Part shown: one piece after another, positions 26,235 to 36,052 of the stretch
Numbering within the stretch: the stretch's first letter is position 1
Layout of the letters: the number at the start of each line of letters is the position of its first letter
Assembly (NCBI RefSeq): GCF_002964845.1
Contig: NZ_KZ672957.1
Location: 53,257 to 96,737 of the forward strand
Direction: 5' to 3'
Source: Thermus tenuipuniceus
GTDB taxonomy: Bacteria; Deinococcota; Deinococci; Deinococcales; Thermaceae
DNA: 43,481 bases
Program-made: the position numbers and the translations under genes
Notes under the pieces: generated by a model
Told to the model about the DNA's origin: nothing
Databases searched by the model: none
The model's input: only the letters and a program-made list of their open reading frames with translations

Positions 26235-27097
26235 TCCTGGTGAACCGCGAAACCCGCGTCCTGGTCCAGGGCATCACCGGGCGGGAGGGGCAGTTCCACA
26301 CCCAGCAGATGCTGGAGTACGGCACCAAGGTGGTGGCCGGCGTGACCCCGGGCAAAGGGGGCAGCGAGGTCCTGGGTCTTCCCGTGTACGACACGGTAAA
26401 GGAAGCCGTAGCCCACCACGCCATCGACGCTTCCATCATCTTCGTACCGGCGCCTGCCGCGGCGGATGCGGCCCTCGAGGCGGCCCATGCCGGCATTCCC
26501 CTCATCGTCCTCATCACCGAGGGCATCCCCACCCTGGACATGGTGCGGGCGGTGGAGGAGATCAAGGCCCTGGGAAGCCGCCTCATCGGGGGCAACTGCC
26601 CGGGCATCATCAGCGCCGAGGAGAGCAAGATCGGCATCATGCCCGGCCACGTGTTTAAGCGGGGGAAGGTGGGGCTCATAAGCCGCTCCGGCACCCTCAC
26701 CTACGAGGCCGCCGCCGCCCTTTCCCAGGCGGGGATCGGCACCACCACCACGGTGGGCATTGGAGGCGATCCGGTGATCGGCACCACCTTCAAGGACCTC
26801 CTCCCCCTTTTCAACGAGGACCCCGAGACCGAGGCCGTGGTCCTCATCGGGGAGATCGGCGGCTCCGACGAGGAGGAAGCGGCAGCCTGGATCAAGGCGA
26901 ACATGAAAAAGCCGGTGGTGGGCTTCATCGGCGGCCGCAGCGCCCCCAAGGGCAAGCGCATGGGACACGCCGGGGCCATCATCATGGGGAACGTGGGCAC
27001 CCCGGAATCCAAGCTGAAGGCCTTCGCCGAGGCAGGCATCCCCGTGGCCGACACCATCGACGAGATTGTGGAGCTGGTGAAAAAGGCCTTGGGCTAA
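26231..27097 (+). CDS. sucD: succinyl-CoA synthetase, alpha subunit
   Basis: Binds CoA and carries the phosphohistidine of the SucCD complex. The 288 residues contain the CoA-binding Rossmann domain ([15 protein letters not shown]), GGNCPGIIS, the [14 protein letters not shown] turn, [12 protein letters not shown] and the active histidine in [11 protein letters not shown]. Start GTG at 26231 makes a 4-base overlap with the sucC stop, so the two subunits are made in step. A strong terminator follows. Confidence 0.96.
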   Translation: MILVNRETRVLVQGITGREGQFHTQQMLEYGTKVVAGVTPGKGGSEVLGLPVYDTVKEAVAHHAIDASIIFVPAPAAADAALEAAHAGIPLIVLITEGIPTLDMVRAVEEIKALGSRLIGGNCPGIISAEESKIGIMPGHVFKRGKVGLISRSGTLTYEAAAALSQAGIGTTTTVGIGGDPVIGTTFKDLLPLFNEDPETEAVVLIGEIGGSDEEEAAAWIKANMKKPVVGFIGGRSAPKGKRMGHAGAIIMGNVGTPESKLKAFAEAGIPVADTIDEIVELVKKALG

Positions 27098-27111
27098 AAG
27101 TCCTTAAGCCT

Positions 27112-27144
27112 CCCACCCTGGCCAAGCCAGGGTGGGGTGTTTTT
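27112..27144. terminator. terminator between sucD and malQ
   Basis: CCCACCCTGGC (27112-27122) and GCCAGGGTGGG (27126-27136) make an 11-bp stem with a CAA loop, then GTGTTTTT. It acts for sucCD and lies just past the convergent malQ stop codon. Confidence 0.8.
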
Positions 27145-28645
27145 ACACCCTGCCCGTGGCCTCGGCCATCCAGCGAAGCCGTTCCCCGTGCTCGGGAAGG
27201 AGCTGGCCGGGCCTAAGCCGCCAAGCCCAGTTGCCCGAGGGGCGCCCGGGGTAGTTCATCCGGGCCTCGCTTCCCAACGCCAACACGTCCTGCACGGGGT
27301 AGACGGCCAGCTTGGCCACCGACTTCATCCCCAGGTGCATGAGGGCCCAGGGTACCTCCTCCTCCCCATGGAAACCGATCCCCCACTCCCCCAGGTAACG
27401 CTCCAAGAAGGCCCTTTCGTGGGGGGTAGCGGTGCGGTACCAGCCTAAGGTGGTGTCGTTGTCATGGGTACCGGTATAGACCACCACCCGGCCATGGGAG
27501 GGGTAGTTGTGGGGCAGGAAGGGGTTTTCCATCCCCCCGTCAAAGGCGAACTGCAAGACCTTCATCCCGGGCAGGCCAAACCGGTCCCTCAGGGCCTCCA
27601 CCTCCGGGGTGATGACCCCCAGGTCCTCCGCCAGGATGGGCACCTTCCCGAAGACCTCCCGGATGCGTTCAAAAAGCCTCTCCCCTGGAGCCTTCACCCA
27701 GCGCCCCTCCACCGCCGTAGGGCAGGAGGCGGGGATCTCCCAGTAGGCCTCGAAGCCCCGGAAGTGGTCGATGCGCACCAGGTGGAAAAGTTCCAAGGCC
27801 TTCCTTAAGCGCTCAATCCAGAAGGAGAACCCCTCCTTTTCCAGCACCTCCCAGCGGTACAGGGGATTCCCCCAGCGCTGCCCCGTCTCCGAAAAGTAAT
27901 CCGGCGGCACCCCCGCCACCACCGTGGGCCTTCCCTCCTCATCCAGGTGGAACCACTCGGGATGGGCCCAGACCTCCGCCGAGTCCTCGGCCACGAAGAT
28001 GGGCATATCGCCGATCAAGGAGAGGCCCAGGGCCTCCGCCTCCTCCCTCAGGGCCTCCCACTGCCGGAAGAAAAGCCACTGGGTCCAGGCGTGGAAGGCC
28101 ACCTCTGGGGAGAGGGCCAAAGACGCTTCCCTTAAAGCCCTTTCCTCCCTCAGGCGTAGGGGCATGGGCCAGCGGTTCCAGGGAAGGCCCCCGTGGTGGG
28201 CCTTCAAGGCCATAAAGAGGGCATAGTCATCCAACCAGCTCCTTTCCCGGTCCCAAAAGGCCTGGAAGGCCTCCTTTTCCTCCCGGCCGGCCCGCTCCTG
28301 GAAACCCCGGAAGGCTTCCCTAAGCGCCGGCCACCTCCAGGCGTAGAGCCAGCCGTAATCCACCCGGCCCTCGGGAAAACCGGGGTCCTCGAGGCGAAGA
28401 TACCCCGCCTCCGCCAAGGGGCAGAGGTCGATGAGGTAGGGGTTCCCGGCAAAGGCGCTGAAGGCCTGGTAGGGGGAGTCCCCATAACCTGTAGGGCCCA
28501 AGGGGAGAACCTGCCAGTACCTTCCCCCCGCCTCCTTGAGGAAGCGAAGGAAGGCGCGGGCCTCTTCCCCTAAGACACCCACCCCGTAGGGCCCGGGAAG
28601 GCTGGTGGGGTGGAGGAGCAGGCCGTAGGTGCGTGGCAGTTCCAT
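27143..28645 (-). CDS. malQ: 4-alpha-glucanotransferase (amylomaltase)
   Basis: A GH77 enzyme that moves maltodextrin segments between glucans and can form large cycloamyloses. The 500 residues equal the T. aquaticus enzyme in length and follow it closely by recall. The catalytic residues by family numbering lie in LVRIDHFRGF (nucleophile Asp293), ILAEDLGVITPEV (acid/base Glu340) and YTGTHDNDTTLGW (Asp395). The N-terminus LLLHPTSLPGPYGVG is typical. The -10 box TAAACT is 6 bases before the ATG and there is no ribosome site, so the gene is probably leaderless. Confidence 0.97.
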   Translation of the reverse strand: MELPRTYGLLLHPTSLPGPYGVGVLGEEARAFLRFLKEAGGRYWQVLPLGPTGYGDSPYQAFSAFAGNPYLIDLCPLAEAGYLRLEDPGFPEGRVDYGWLYAWRWPALREAFRGFQERAGREEKEAFQAFWDRERSWLDDYALFMALKAHHGGLPWNRWPMPLRLREERALREASLALSPEVAFHAWTQWLFFRQWEALREEAEALGLSLIGDMPIFVAEDSAEVWAHPEWFHLDEEGRPTVVAGVPPDYFSETGQRWGNPLYRWEVLEKEGFSFWIERLRKALELFHLVRIDHFRGFEAYWEIPASCPTAVEGRWVKAPGERLFERIREVFGKVPILAEDLGVITPEVEALRDRFGLPGMKVLQFAFDGGMENPFLPHNYPSHGRVVVYTGTHDNDTTLGWYRTATPHERAFLERYLGEWGIGFHGEEEVPWALMHLGMKSVAKLAVYPVQDVLALGSEARMNYPGRPSGNWAWRLRPGQLLPEHGERLRWMAEATGRV

Positions 28646-28651
28646 GCCCCG

Positions 28652-28674
28652 AGTTTACCCCAGGTTTGGAAACC
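28652..28674 (-). promoter_or_regulatory. malQ leaderless promoter with a palindrome in the spacer
   Basis: TAAACT (28657-28652) ends 6 bases before the ATG at 28645. GGTTTGGAAACC (28663-28674), an inverted repeat with a 2-base centre, lies within the expected spacer between the -10 and -35 boxes and could be an operator. The -35 is weak (TGGAAG). Confidence 0.45.
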
Positions 28675-28736
28675 CTTCCAGGGGCCGACAGAGCCTAAGC
28701 GCTTTGGGTCCACCAGGAAGTCGGGCAAGCCGAGGC

Positions 28737-29609
28737 CTAGCCCACCTTGTTCCCCTTCTCGTCGTAGGTGTAAAACCCTCGGCCCGTCTTGCGGCCCAAA
28801 AGCCCCGCCTGCACCATGCGGCGGAGAAGGGGGGAGGGCCGGTACTTATCGTCGCCAAAGCCCCGGTGCAACACCTCCATGATGGCCAAGCAGGTGTCCA
28901 GGCCGATGAGGTCGGCAAGCTCCAAGGGCCCCATGGGGTGGTTCATCCCCAGGCGCATGACCCCGTCGATGGCCTCCTTGGTGGCCACCCCCTCCCGTAA
29001 GGCCTCTATGGCCTCGTTGATCATGGGCATGAGGAGGCGGTTAGAGACGAAGCCGGGGTAGTCTTGGACCTCGAGGGGGGTCTTCCCCATCCGCTTCGCC
29101 ACCTCCACCACCACGTCCCGGGTTTCCTCCGAGGTAAGCTCGCCCCGGATCACCTCCACCAGCCCCATGAGGGGCACGGGGTTGAAGAAGTGCATGCCAA
29201 TGAAGCGGTCGGGCCTTCCCGAGTAGCGGGCCAAGGCGGTGATGGGAATGGAAGAGGTGTTGCTGGCCAGAATCGCCTCAGGCTTCACCAGGCTTCCCAG
29301 GCGCTCGAAGAGGCGGCGCTTTTCCCCTTCGTCCTCCACGATGGCCTCCACCACCAGGTCGGCCTCCGCCAGGTCCCCCAAGACCACGGTGGTGCGGATC
29401 CGCCCCAAGGTGGCCTCGAGGTCCTGCGGGGCAATCCGCCCCTTCTCCAGAAACTTGCTTAGGGACCGCTGGATGGCCTTTAGGCCCCTTTCCAGGAAGC
29501 CCTCGGCCACGTCCACCAGCACCACCTCAAACCCCGCCTGGGCCGCCACCTGGGCGATGCCGCTACCCATCTGCCCTGCGCCCACCACACCGATCCTTTT
29601 GACCTCCAT
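28737..29609 (-). CDS. 3-hydroxybutyryl-CoA dehydrogenase
   Basis: A 290-residue NAD-dependent 3-hydroxyacyl-CoA dehydrogenase. The N-terminal Rossmann domain shows [20 protein letters not shown], then [12 protein letters not shown], the catalytic His region [16 protein letters not shown], and the C-terminal helical domain with [15 protein letters not shown] and [16 protein letters not shown]. The single-domain form (PaaH/Hbd type) is used in butyrate/PHB or beta-oxidation and phenylacetate degradation; which one cannot be told here. The ATG follows AGAGGTGCGGT, 15 bases behind the EamA gene, so it ends the M16-M16-EamA-hbd unit. Confidence 0.92.
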   Translation of the reverse strand: MEVKRIGVVGAGQMGSGIAQVAAQAGFEVVLVDVAEGFLERGLKAIQRSLSKFLEKGRIAPQDLEATLGRIRTTVVLGDLAEADLVVEAIVEDEGEKRRLFERLGSLVKPEAILASNTSSIPITALARYSGRPDRFIGMHFFNPVPLMGLVEVIRGELTSEETRDVVVEVAKRMGKTPLEVQDYPGFVSNRLLMPMINEAIEALREGVATKEAIDGVMRLGMNHPMGPLELADLIGLDTCLAIMEVLHRGFGDDKYRPSPLLRRMVQAGLLGRKTGRGFYTYDEKGNKVG

Positions 29610-29624
29610 ACCGCACCTCTCGGG

Positions 29625-30485
29625 CTATTTTACGCCCCTCAGGTTCACCAAAAGGACGCCCGCTAGGGCCAAGGCCCCGCCCAGGAGGGAAAGCGGGGAG
29701 GGTACCTCACCCAGCCACCCGTAGGCGACGAGGATGGCCAGGACCGGGGAAAGGTACAAGAAGCTGGAAAGGCGGGAAGCCGGGGTGCGGGAAAGGGCAT
29801 AGGTCCAGGTGAGGTAGGCCAAAGCACCGGGGAAAATCCCCAAATAGAGGGTGCTGAGAAGGGACGGGCGAGGGGCGGCGAGAAGGGCCTCCCCCAGGCC
29901 GGGAAAGAAGACGAACAGGGGAAGCGTACCCAACACCAGGGTGTAGACCGTCATCTCCCGGCTGCTGTAACGGGCAAAAAGAGGCTTCTGCCAGACGAAG
30001 TACAAGGAGGTGGAAAGGGCGGAAAGCAGGATCAAAAAAGCCCCCGGGCTCAAGGACACTCCGCCTCCCTCCCCGAAGGCGATCAATAAGGAGCCCAAAA
30101 AGGCCAGGGCAAACCCCAGAATCCCTACGGGCCTAAGCCGTTCCCCCAGGAAGAAGAAGGAGAGGAGTGCGGTAAACACCGGCCCAGTAGCGATGAGAAG
30201 GCTCGCGGCCCCTGCGCTCACCGTGAGCTCCCCGTAGGCCAGGGCCGTGTGGTAAACGGTGATGCCCAAAAACCCCAGGAGAAGAAGCCGGGGAAGGTCC
30301 TCCTTCCTGGGTGGGCGAAGGCCGCGAAGGCGGGCATAAAGGAGAAGCAGGGCGCTGGCCACCAGGAAGCGCAGGAGGACCAGGTGGCCTGGGCTTAGGC
30401 CCTGGAGCCCCGCCCGGATGCCGGCAAAGGCGCTGGCCCAGAAGAGGATGGTGAGGAGGGCGGCTGCCAGGGCCTTAGGTTCCAT
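29625..30485 (-). CDS. EamA/DMT family transporter
   Basis: A 286-residue inner membrane protein with about ten hydrophobic helices forming two EamA repeats (PF00892): the first opens [22 protein letters not shown] and contains [27 protein letters not shown]; the second contains [14 protein letters not shown] and [26 protein letters not shown]. Members export metabolites, often amino acids; the substrate is not predictable. The start overlaps the M16 gene by 11 bases, so it is translated with the peptidase pair. Confidence 0.9.
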   Translation of the reverse strand: MEPKALAAALLTILFWASAFAGIRAGLQGLSPGHLVLLRFLVASALLLLYARLRGLRPPRKEDLPRLLLLGFLGITVYHTALAYGELTVSAGAASLLIATGPVFTALLSFFFLGERLRPVGILGFALAFLGSLLIAFGEGGGVSLSPGAFLILLSALSTSLYFVWQKPLFARYSSREMTVYTLVLGTLPLFVFFPGLGEALLAAPRPSLLSTLYLGIFPGALAYLTWTYALSRTPASRLSSFLYLSPVLAILVAYGWLGEVPSPLSLLGGALALAGVLLVNLRGVK

Positions 30486-31695
30486 AAGGACCCACCAGAT
30501 AGTAGAGGCCCTGGTGCAAAAAACCCCTCTCCAAAAGGGCGTTCACCTCCTTAGCCCCCACCTTGCTCACCCGCTCCTTGACCGCGGAAAGGGAAAGGTA
30601 GCGCCCCGTGTAAAGGTATTCCATCCCCAGGTGGAAAAGCCTCCCCATGGGGGTTTCCCCAGCGAAGACTAGGCCTGTGGCCAAGGGGGTTCTGGCCTTT
30701 GCCACCTCCTCCTCCCCCACGCCCTCGAGGGCGATCCGGCCGAGCTCCTCTTGAAGGACGGCCAGCACCGCCTCCTTGTTCGTCGGGTCCGCCTGCACGT
30801 AGGCGTGGAAGAAACCTGCCCGGTCGGCCTCCTCGTGGCCAAAGGAGGCCGCCTCGGCAAGGCCCGTATCCACCAGGGCGAAGTGGAGCCGCCCCGAGCC
30901 CTCTTCTCCCAGCAGATGGGCCAGCACCTGGGCAGCAAAGCGTTCCTCCTCCTGGTAGCTTACCCCGGGGAAAAGGCCCACCAAATAGAGGGCCCGGGCC
31001 TTCTCGTAGGGGTGCTCCTCTACCCCCTGGGAAGGGCTTAAGGGTGGGTAGGTCCTCCCCGCCTCCCCCAGAGGCCAATCCTCCGTAAGCCGTTCCGCCT
31101 CGGCCACCAGGGCCTCAAAATCCACCTTCCCCGTAGCGGCTAAAACCATGTTCCCCGGCAGGTAACGCCTCCCGTGGTAGGCGGCCATGGCCTCCCGCGT
31201 GAGAGCGGTGATGCTCTCCACCGTGCCCAGGACGCTATTCCCCAGAGGGTGTCCCTGGAAGAAGCGGGCCCGGGCCCAGTCATAGGCCATAAAGCCTGGG
31301 CGGTCTTGGTAGCGGGCGATCTCCTCCAGGATCACCTTCTTCTCGGTGTCAAAGTCCTCCTGGCGCAAAGCGGGGCGCATGAGCCTGGAAAAGAGTTCCA
31401 GAAGGGGAAAGGCGAACTCCGGCAACACGGCCCCGTAGAAGACCGTGGCCTCCTCGGAGGTGAAGGCGTTGTACTGGGCCCCCAAGCGGTCAAAGGCCAG
31501 GTTCACCGAAAGGGCATCCATCCCCTCGGGGCCCTTGAAGACCATGTGCTCCAGGAAATGGCTCACCCCGCTCTCCTCAGGGGCCTCGTCCCGGGCCCCG
31601 GTCCTTACGAAATACCCCAAGGCCACGCTGCGGGCCCCAGGAACCACCTCAGCGATGACCCTCAGGCCATTTTTCAGCTCAGCCTCACGAAACAT
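30475..31695 (-). CDS. M16 family zinc peptidase, active subunit
   Basis: A 406-residue M16B peptidase. The inverted zinc motif HFLEH (HxxEH) sits in [13 protein letters not shown] near residue 50, and the third ligand Glu is expected in the [16 protein letters not shown] region further on. The C-terminal half carries the second pseudo-symmetric domain. It lacks the R/Y pair seen in its partner. The neighbour at 31685-32899 is the complementary inactive subunit, and such pairs work as heterodimers in M16B, including in Thermus. The ATG at 31695 follows GAGGTGGACG and overlaps the partner gene by 11 bases; a GTG four codons upstream is possible. Confidence 0.92.
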   Translation of the reverse strand: MFREAELKNGLRVIAEVVPGARSVALGYFVRTGARDEAPEESGVSHFLEHMVFKGPEGMDALSVNLAFDRLGAQYNAFTSEEATVFYGAVLPEFAFPLLELFSRLMRPALRQEDFDTEKKVILEEIARYQDRPGFMAYDWARARFFQGHPLGNSVLGTVESITALTREAMAAYHGRRYLPGNMVLAATGKVDFEALVAEAERLTEDWPLGEAGRTYPPLSPSQGVEEHPYEKARALYLVGLFPGVSYQEEERFAAQVLAHLLGEEGSGRLHFALVDTGLAEAASFGHEEADRAGFFHAYVQADPTNKEAVLAVLQEELGRIALEGVGEEEVAKARTPLATGLVFAGETPMGRLFHLGMEYLYTGRYLSLSAVKERVSKVGAKEVNALLERGFLHQGLYYLVGPYGT

Positions 31696-32899
31696 CGTCC
31701 ACCTCACCCAGAAGCCCCACCCAGGGGTTGCGGTAGGGATGCGCCCGCAAGAAGGCGTTCACCGCCTCGAGGCCCGTACCCTCTATGGCCTCCTCGATCT
31801 CGGAAAGGGGCCGGATTCGCCCCAGCATGAAGAGGTCCCGCACCATGGAGGCGGCCCGGCTACGGATGGACTCGTCCGCCATCACCAAGGCGGTCTTCAG
31901 GCCCACCTTGGCCCGGGAAAGCTCCTCCTCCGTGACGCCCTCCGCCAGGTGCTCCATCTCGGCCAGCATGACCCTTAGGGTTTCCCGGGCCCTCTCCTTG
32001 GTGGTGCCCCCGTAGGCCATGAGGAGGCCCTGGCCCTTAACCCCAGCGGGGAAGGCGCTCACCGCATAGACCAGGCCCCGTTTCTCCCGCACCTCGGTGA
32101 AAAGGCGGCTGCTCATACCTCCCGAAAGCACCTCCAAGGCCAGCCTGGCCGCGTAAAACCGGGGGTCCTCCGGCCCCACGTCGGGGTAGGCCAGGCCGAT
32201 CTGCACCTGGGCCGTGGGTCGCTTGAGGGTAAAGGAATGGGGCTCCGAAAGAAGGGGGGTTGGGTAGGAGGCCTCCTCCCCCTCCCAGGCCAAAAGGGGC
32301 TCCACCGCCCCAAGAAGCCTCTCCCAGGAAACCCCTCCCGCCACCGCCAGGATGGCCCCCTTAGGGGTGTAGCGGCGTCGATAGTCCTCCCGCACCGCCT
32401 CGGGGGTAGCCCGCTTCAAGCTTTCCTCCTCCCCCAAGGGGTCCCGGCCGTGGGGGGAGAGGAAGACCCTTTTCCGGAGCTCGGAAAAAAGCTTCCTGGC
32501 GGGCTGGTCCTCCTGGGAAAGAAGGGCCTGCAGGGCCACGCTTCTCACCGCTTCAAAGCCCTCCTCGGGAAGCCGGGGATTCAGGAGAAGAAGGGCATAG
32601 AGCCGGAAGACCTCCTCCAGCACCTCCGGCAAAAAGGCGGCAGCAAAGAGGGTGTACTCCAGCCCCGCCCCGCTTTGCCGCCTAACCCCCAAGGCGTCCA
32701 AGGCCTGGGCCAGGCCCCGGGCATCCAGCTCCCCAGCCCCCTTCCACAGCCAGCCCTCTATGAGGGTACTGTCCCCCAGAAGCCCCTCGGGCTCGTTCAC
32801 CGCCCCGGCGGGCACCAGCAGCTGGAAGGCCACCCCGGGGTAGTCCCGCTCCTCGAGGGCCAGAACAAGCCCATTCGGTAGTCGCTCCACGCGGCTCAC
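31685..32899 (-). CDS. M16 family peptidase homologue, inactive partner subunit
   Basis: A 404-residue M16B-fold protein. Where active members have HxxEH this one reads DSTLIEGWLWKG, so it cannot bind zinc. It keeps SSRLFTEVREKRGLVYAVSAF, whose Arg and Tyr complete the partner's active site in M16B heterodimers. I chose the GTG at 32899 (VSRVERLPNGLVLALEE) because it matches the family N-terminus; the open frame runs on to 33787, but that part is inside recG on the other strand. A possible -10 TACCCT lies 7 bases upstream, which suggests a leaderless mRNA. It is the first gene of the M16-M16-EamA-hbd unit. Confidence 0.9.
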   Translation of the reverse strand: MSRVERLPNGLVLALEERDYPGVAFQLLVPAGAVNEPEGLLGDSTLIEGWLWKGAGELDARGLAQALDALGVRRQSGAGLEYTLFAAAFLPEVLEEVFRLYALLLLNPRLPEEGFEAVRSVALQALLSQEDQPARKLFSELRKRVFLSPHGRDPLGEEESLKRATPEAVREDYRRRYTPKGAILAVAGGVSWERLLGAVEPLLAWEGEEASYPTPLLSEPHSFTLKRPTAQVQIGLAYPDVGPEDPRFYAARLALEVLSGGMSSRLFTEVREKRGLVYAVSAFPAGVKGQGLLMAYGGTTKERARETLRVMLAEMEHLAEGVTEEELSRAKVGLKTALVMADESIRSRAASMVRDLFMLGRIRPLSEIEEAIEGTGLEAVNAFLRAHPYRNPWVGLLGEVDDVS

Positions 32900-32914
32900 A
32901 GGCCTAAGGGTATC

Positions 32915-35242
32915 ATGGAGGGCGTGAGGGAAGGGGAACTGCGGGAAAGGCTTTTCAGGCCCATCCTGCGGGAGCTGAAGGATGGCGCCAGGGACCAGGT
33001 GGTGGTGGGGGGCCTGGAAACCCTCATCCAGAACCTGGCCAAACCCTTCCCCCATCTCCAGAGGCTTTTCCAAGGGTACGGGGGAAAGACCCCGGAGGAG
33101 CGAAAGGAGATCCTGATGGAGGCCATCCGCTTTCTCAAAGACGGCCTGGCGGCCCCGTCCCCTAAGGGAGGCGCGGCCGCCACCCCGTCCCCACCCCCCC
33201 GGCTTGCCCCCCAGGACCCCGCCCACCTCCTGGCTCCCCCGCAAAGCCGGAGGAAGCTTACGGAGCTTTCCCTCCACACGGTGCGGGATGTCCTCCATTA
33301 CTACCCCCGCCGTTACGAGGACCGCAGGACCCTCCCCGGGGTGCGCTTCCTGGAGGACGGCCAGAAGGCCACCCTCTCCGTGAGGGTCCTGGCCAAGGAG
33401 CTGGTGAAAACCCCCAAGAAGGGGATGCAGCTGGTGCAGGTGCGGACCCAGGATGCCTGGGGCTTCCGCATCACCCTGGTCTGGTTTAACCAGACCTGGG
33501 TCCTTTCCCAGATCCAGGAGGGGGAAACCCTCATCGTCACGGGCAGGGTCCAGCGGCGCAACGGGGTGCAGATTTACGTGGAGCACTTTGAGAACGAGGG
33601 CACCGAGTCCCTCTCCACCGGGCGCATCGTCCCCATCTACCCCGCCAAAGAGGGGGTGGGACAGGCCTTTTTGCGCCGTACCGTCCACCGGGCCCTGGAG
33701 ATGGCCCTCCCCCTCCCCGACCCCTTGGAACCGTACCGGGAGGAGCACCGCCTTCTTCCCTACTCCGAGGCCCTTCGCCAGATCCACTTCCCCGAGGACG
33801 AGGAGGCTCTGAGGAAGGCCCTTCTCCGCCTTAAGTTTGACGAGTACGTGCTCTTAGAGCTAAAGGCCCTCTTGGACGCCGGGGGGCTGGTCCTGGGCCG
33901 AAGCTTCAAGGTGGAGGAGACCTGGACGGAAACCTTCAAGAAAACCTTTCCCTTTCCCCTGACCCAGGCCCAGGAAAGGGTCATGGCGGAGATCGCCCAG
34001 GACATGCAGAGCCCCAGGCAGATGGCCCGCCTCCTCCAGGGGGACGTGGGCTCGGGTAAAACCGTGGTGGCCGCCTACGCCCTCTACCTCGCCGCCCTGA
34101 ACGGCGCCCAGGGAGCCCTTATGGCCCCCACGGAGATCCTGGCCAAGCAGCACTACCAGAACCTCACCCGCTACCTCTTCCCCCTAGGGGTGCGGGTGGA
34201 GCTCCTTCTGGGCTCCATGACCCCCAGGGAGCGGGAGGAGGCTATCGAGAGGCTTCTTTCCGGGGAGGCCCAGGTGGCGGTGGGCACCCACGCCCTCATC
34301 CAAGAGGGGGTAGGGTTCAAGGACCTGGGCCTGGCGGTGGTGGACGAGGAGCACCGCTTCGGCGTGTTGCAGCGGCGGGCCCTCCTGAGGCTGGCCACGG
34401 TCCCCCCCGATGTTCTGGTGATGTCCGCCACCCCCATCCCCCGCTCCCTGGCCCTGACCCTGTACGGGGACCTCGAGGTCAGCATCCTGGACGAGATGCC
34501 CCCGGGGAGGAAGCCCATCAAAACCAAGGTCCTCCCCCACCGCCTCCGCCTCCAGGCCTACGCCTTCGCCCGGGAGGAGGTGAGAAAGGGGCACCAGGTC
34601 TTCGTGGTGGCCCCGGCCATCGAGGAATCCGAGGAGCTGGACCTGAAGGCGGCCACCGCCCTCTACGAGGAGCTAAAGGGCCTGCTCCCCGAGGTGCGCA
34701 TGGCCCTTCTCCACGGCAGGATGCCCGCACGGGAGAAGGATAGCGTCATGGAGGCCTTCCGAAAGGGGGAGTTCGACCTCCTGGTGTCCACCACCGTGGT
34801 GGAGGTGGGGGTGGATATCCCAAGGGCCAGCCTCATCATCGTGGAAAACGCTGAGCGCTTCGGCCTGGCCCAGCTCCACCAGCTTAGGGGCCGGGTGGGA
34901 AGAGGAGGGCTTGAAGGCTACGCCATCCTCATCTCTGGGGAAGCCAGCCAGAAAACCCTAAAGCGCCTTAAGGTCCTGGAGGAATCGGGAGACGGCTTCT
35001 ACATCGCGGAGATGGACCTGAAGCTAAGGGGCCCCGGGGAACTCAGGGGCACCCGGCAGTCCGGCTACCCGGAGCTGAAGCTCGGGGACCTCTCCCAGGA
35101 CACCGAGGTCATCGAGCAAGCCCGGGCCCTGGCCAAGCGCATCCTGGAGATGGACCCCGACCTCTCCTTGCCCCAGCACCAGGCCCTTAAGGAGGAGCTC
35201 CGGGCCCAGGCGGAGCGCATCGGCTTCCGGGAGGTTATCTAG
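32915..35242 (+). CDS. recG: ATP-dependent DNA helicase RecG
   Basis: Regresses stalled replication forks and branch-migrates Holliday junctions. The 775 residues are longer than E. coli RecG (about 693) because of an N-terminal extension of about 80-100 residues (VVVGGLETLIQNLAKPFP, then a Pro/Ala-rich linker). The wedge OB domain follows (RVLAKELVKTPKKGMQLVQV), then helicase motifs: GDVGSGKTVVAAY (I), TEILAKQHY (Ia), VVDEEHRFG (II, DEEH), MSATPIPRSLAL (III), STTVVEVGVDIP (V) and QLRGRVGRG (VI), with a TRG-type hairpin near the end. The first bases are 15 away from the divergent M16 gene. The ATG at 32915 lacks a ribosome site; a GTG four codons on is possible. Confidence 0.95.
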   Translation: MEGVREGELRERLFRPILRELKDGARDQVVVGGLETLIQNLAKPFPHLQRLFQGYGGKTPEERKEILMEAIRFLKDGLAAPSPKGGAAATPSPPPRLAPQDPAHLLAPPQSRRKLTELSLHTVRDVLHYYPRRYEDRRTLPGVRFLEDGQKATLSVRVLAKELVKTPKKGMQLVQVRTQDAWGFRITLVWFNQTWVLSQIQEGETLIVTGRVQRRNGVQIYVEHFENEGTESLSTGRIVPIYPAKEGVGQAFLRRTVHRALEMALPLPDPLEPYREEHRLLPYSEALRQIHFPEDEEALRKALLRLKFDEYVLLELKALLDAGGLVLGRSFKVEETWTETFKKTFPFPLTQAQERVMAEIAQDMQSPRQMARLLQGDVGSGKTVVAAYALYLAALNGAQGALMAPTEILAKQHYQNLTRYLFPLGVRVELLLGSMTPREREEAIERLLSGEAQVAVGTHALIQEGVGFKDLGLAVVDEEHRFGVLQRRALLRLATVPPDVLVMSATPIPRSLALTLYGDLEVSILDEMPPGRKPIKTKVLPHRLRLQAYAFAREEVRKGHQVFVVAPAIEESEELDLKAATALYEELKGLLPEVRMALLHGRMPAREKDSVMEAFRKGEFDLLVSTTVVEVGVDIPRASLIIVENAERFGLAQLHQLRGRVGRGGLEGYAILISGEASQKTLKRLKVLEESGDGFYIAEMDLKLRGPGELRGTRQSGYPELKLGDLSQDTEVIEQARALAKRILEMDPDLSLPQHQALKEELRAQAERIGFREVI

Positions 35243-35305
35243 AAGGATGCTTGAGGAGGGACACGGCCTTTTAGAAACGGCCCAGGGGAGGTGGGAAGCA
35301 CCGGG

Positions 35306-36052
35306 ATGAGGGCCCTGCCCCATCCCCATATTCCGGCCTTCGCCTCCGAGGGAGGGGTTCTGCGGGCCGAAGGCCTGCGAAGCTACCTTCTCGAGCTGCG
35401 GGAGGCCTACACCGCCTACGCCCCGGTACCCCCCGTGACCCTTTACGTGCTCTCCGAGGGGGACTGGCGGGCCCTTGTCCCCTACCCCTATGGCCTGGCC
35501 TTCCAGCGAAGCGAGGGGGGAAGGCTTTCCCTCTTTGCCCCCCTCACCTACCCCGAAAGGCTCCTCCACCGTTTCCGGGAGGTCCTGCTTCCCCTGGGGC
35601 CTCCTCCCATGGAAATCCCCTCCTTCTTGGACCTGAACCTGGGCCACGAGTACGCCCACGCCCTGCAGGTAGCCTGGCGCCTGAGGACGGGGGTAAGGTG
35701 GCTGGACGAGTTCTTCGCCAACTACCTTTTCCTCCTGGGCCTGGCCTTGGCCAGGCCGGACCTGGCGGAATCCCTCCTGGCCTTTAGCCAATACCTGAGC
35801 CGCCTGGAACCGGAAAGGCGAAGCCTTTCCGCCTACGAGAGGAGGCGGGGAGACCTGAAAAGCGCCCTCTGGTTCCAGGCCCAGTTCACGCTGAAGTCCC
35901 GGGAAATCCTGGAAAGGAAGGGGGACGGCCTCCTCCTGGCCTTCCTCGAGACCGCCCCCCTGGACCGGAAAAAGGGGCACGCGATCCTGCTGGAGCAAGA
36001 TCCGGAGCTTAAGGCATGGTTCGCCGCCTTCGGCCTCAGGGGCGCACCCTAG
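35306..36052 (+). CDS. HExxH-containing protein (possible zinc metalloprotease)
   Basis: I do not recognise a named family. The 248-residue protein has HEYAH at residues 114-118 in NLGHEYAHALQVAW, and a candidate third ligand Glu135 in RWLDEFFANYLFLLGLALA, giving a gluzincin-like HExxH...E layout. The rest is mostly helical with no signal peptide and no clear transmembrane segment. The ATG at 35306 is preferred over a GTG at 35291 that lies in the ribosome site GGGGAGGTGGG. It follows recG by 63 bases. Its 3' end overlaps the convergent hydrolase gene by 17 bases. Confidence 0.7.
   Translation: MRALPHPHIPAFASEGGVLRAEGLRSYLLELREAYTAYAPVPPVTLYVLSEGDWRALVPYPYGLAFQRSEGGRLSLFAPLTYPERLLHRFREVLLPLGPPPMEIPSFLDLNLGHEYAHALQVAWRLRTGVRWLDEFFANYLFLLGLALARPDLAESLLAFSQYLSRLEPERRSLSAYERRRGDLKSALWFQAQFTLKSREILERKGDGLLLAFLETAPLDRKKGHAILLEQDPELKAWFAAFGLRGAP

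Noticed and set aside
32900-33787. N-terminal extension of the inactive M16 subunit by 296 residues
   Set aside because: It is antisense to recG and lacks family resemblance; the M16 domain begins at the GTG at 32899.
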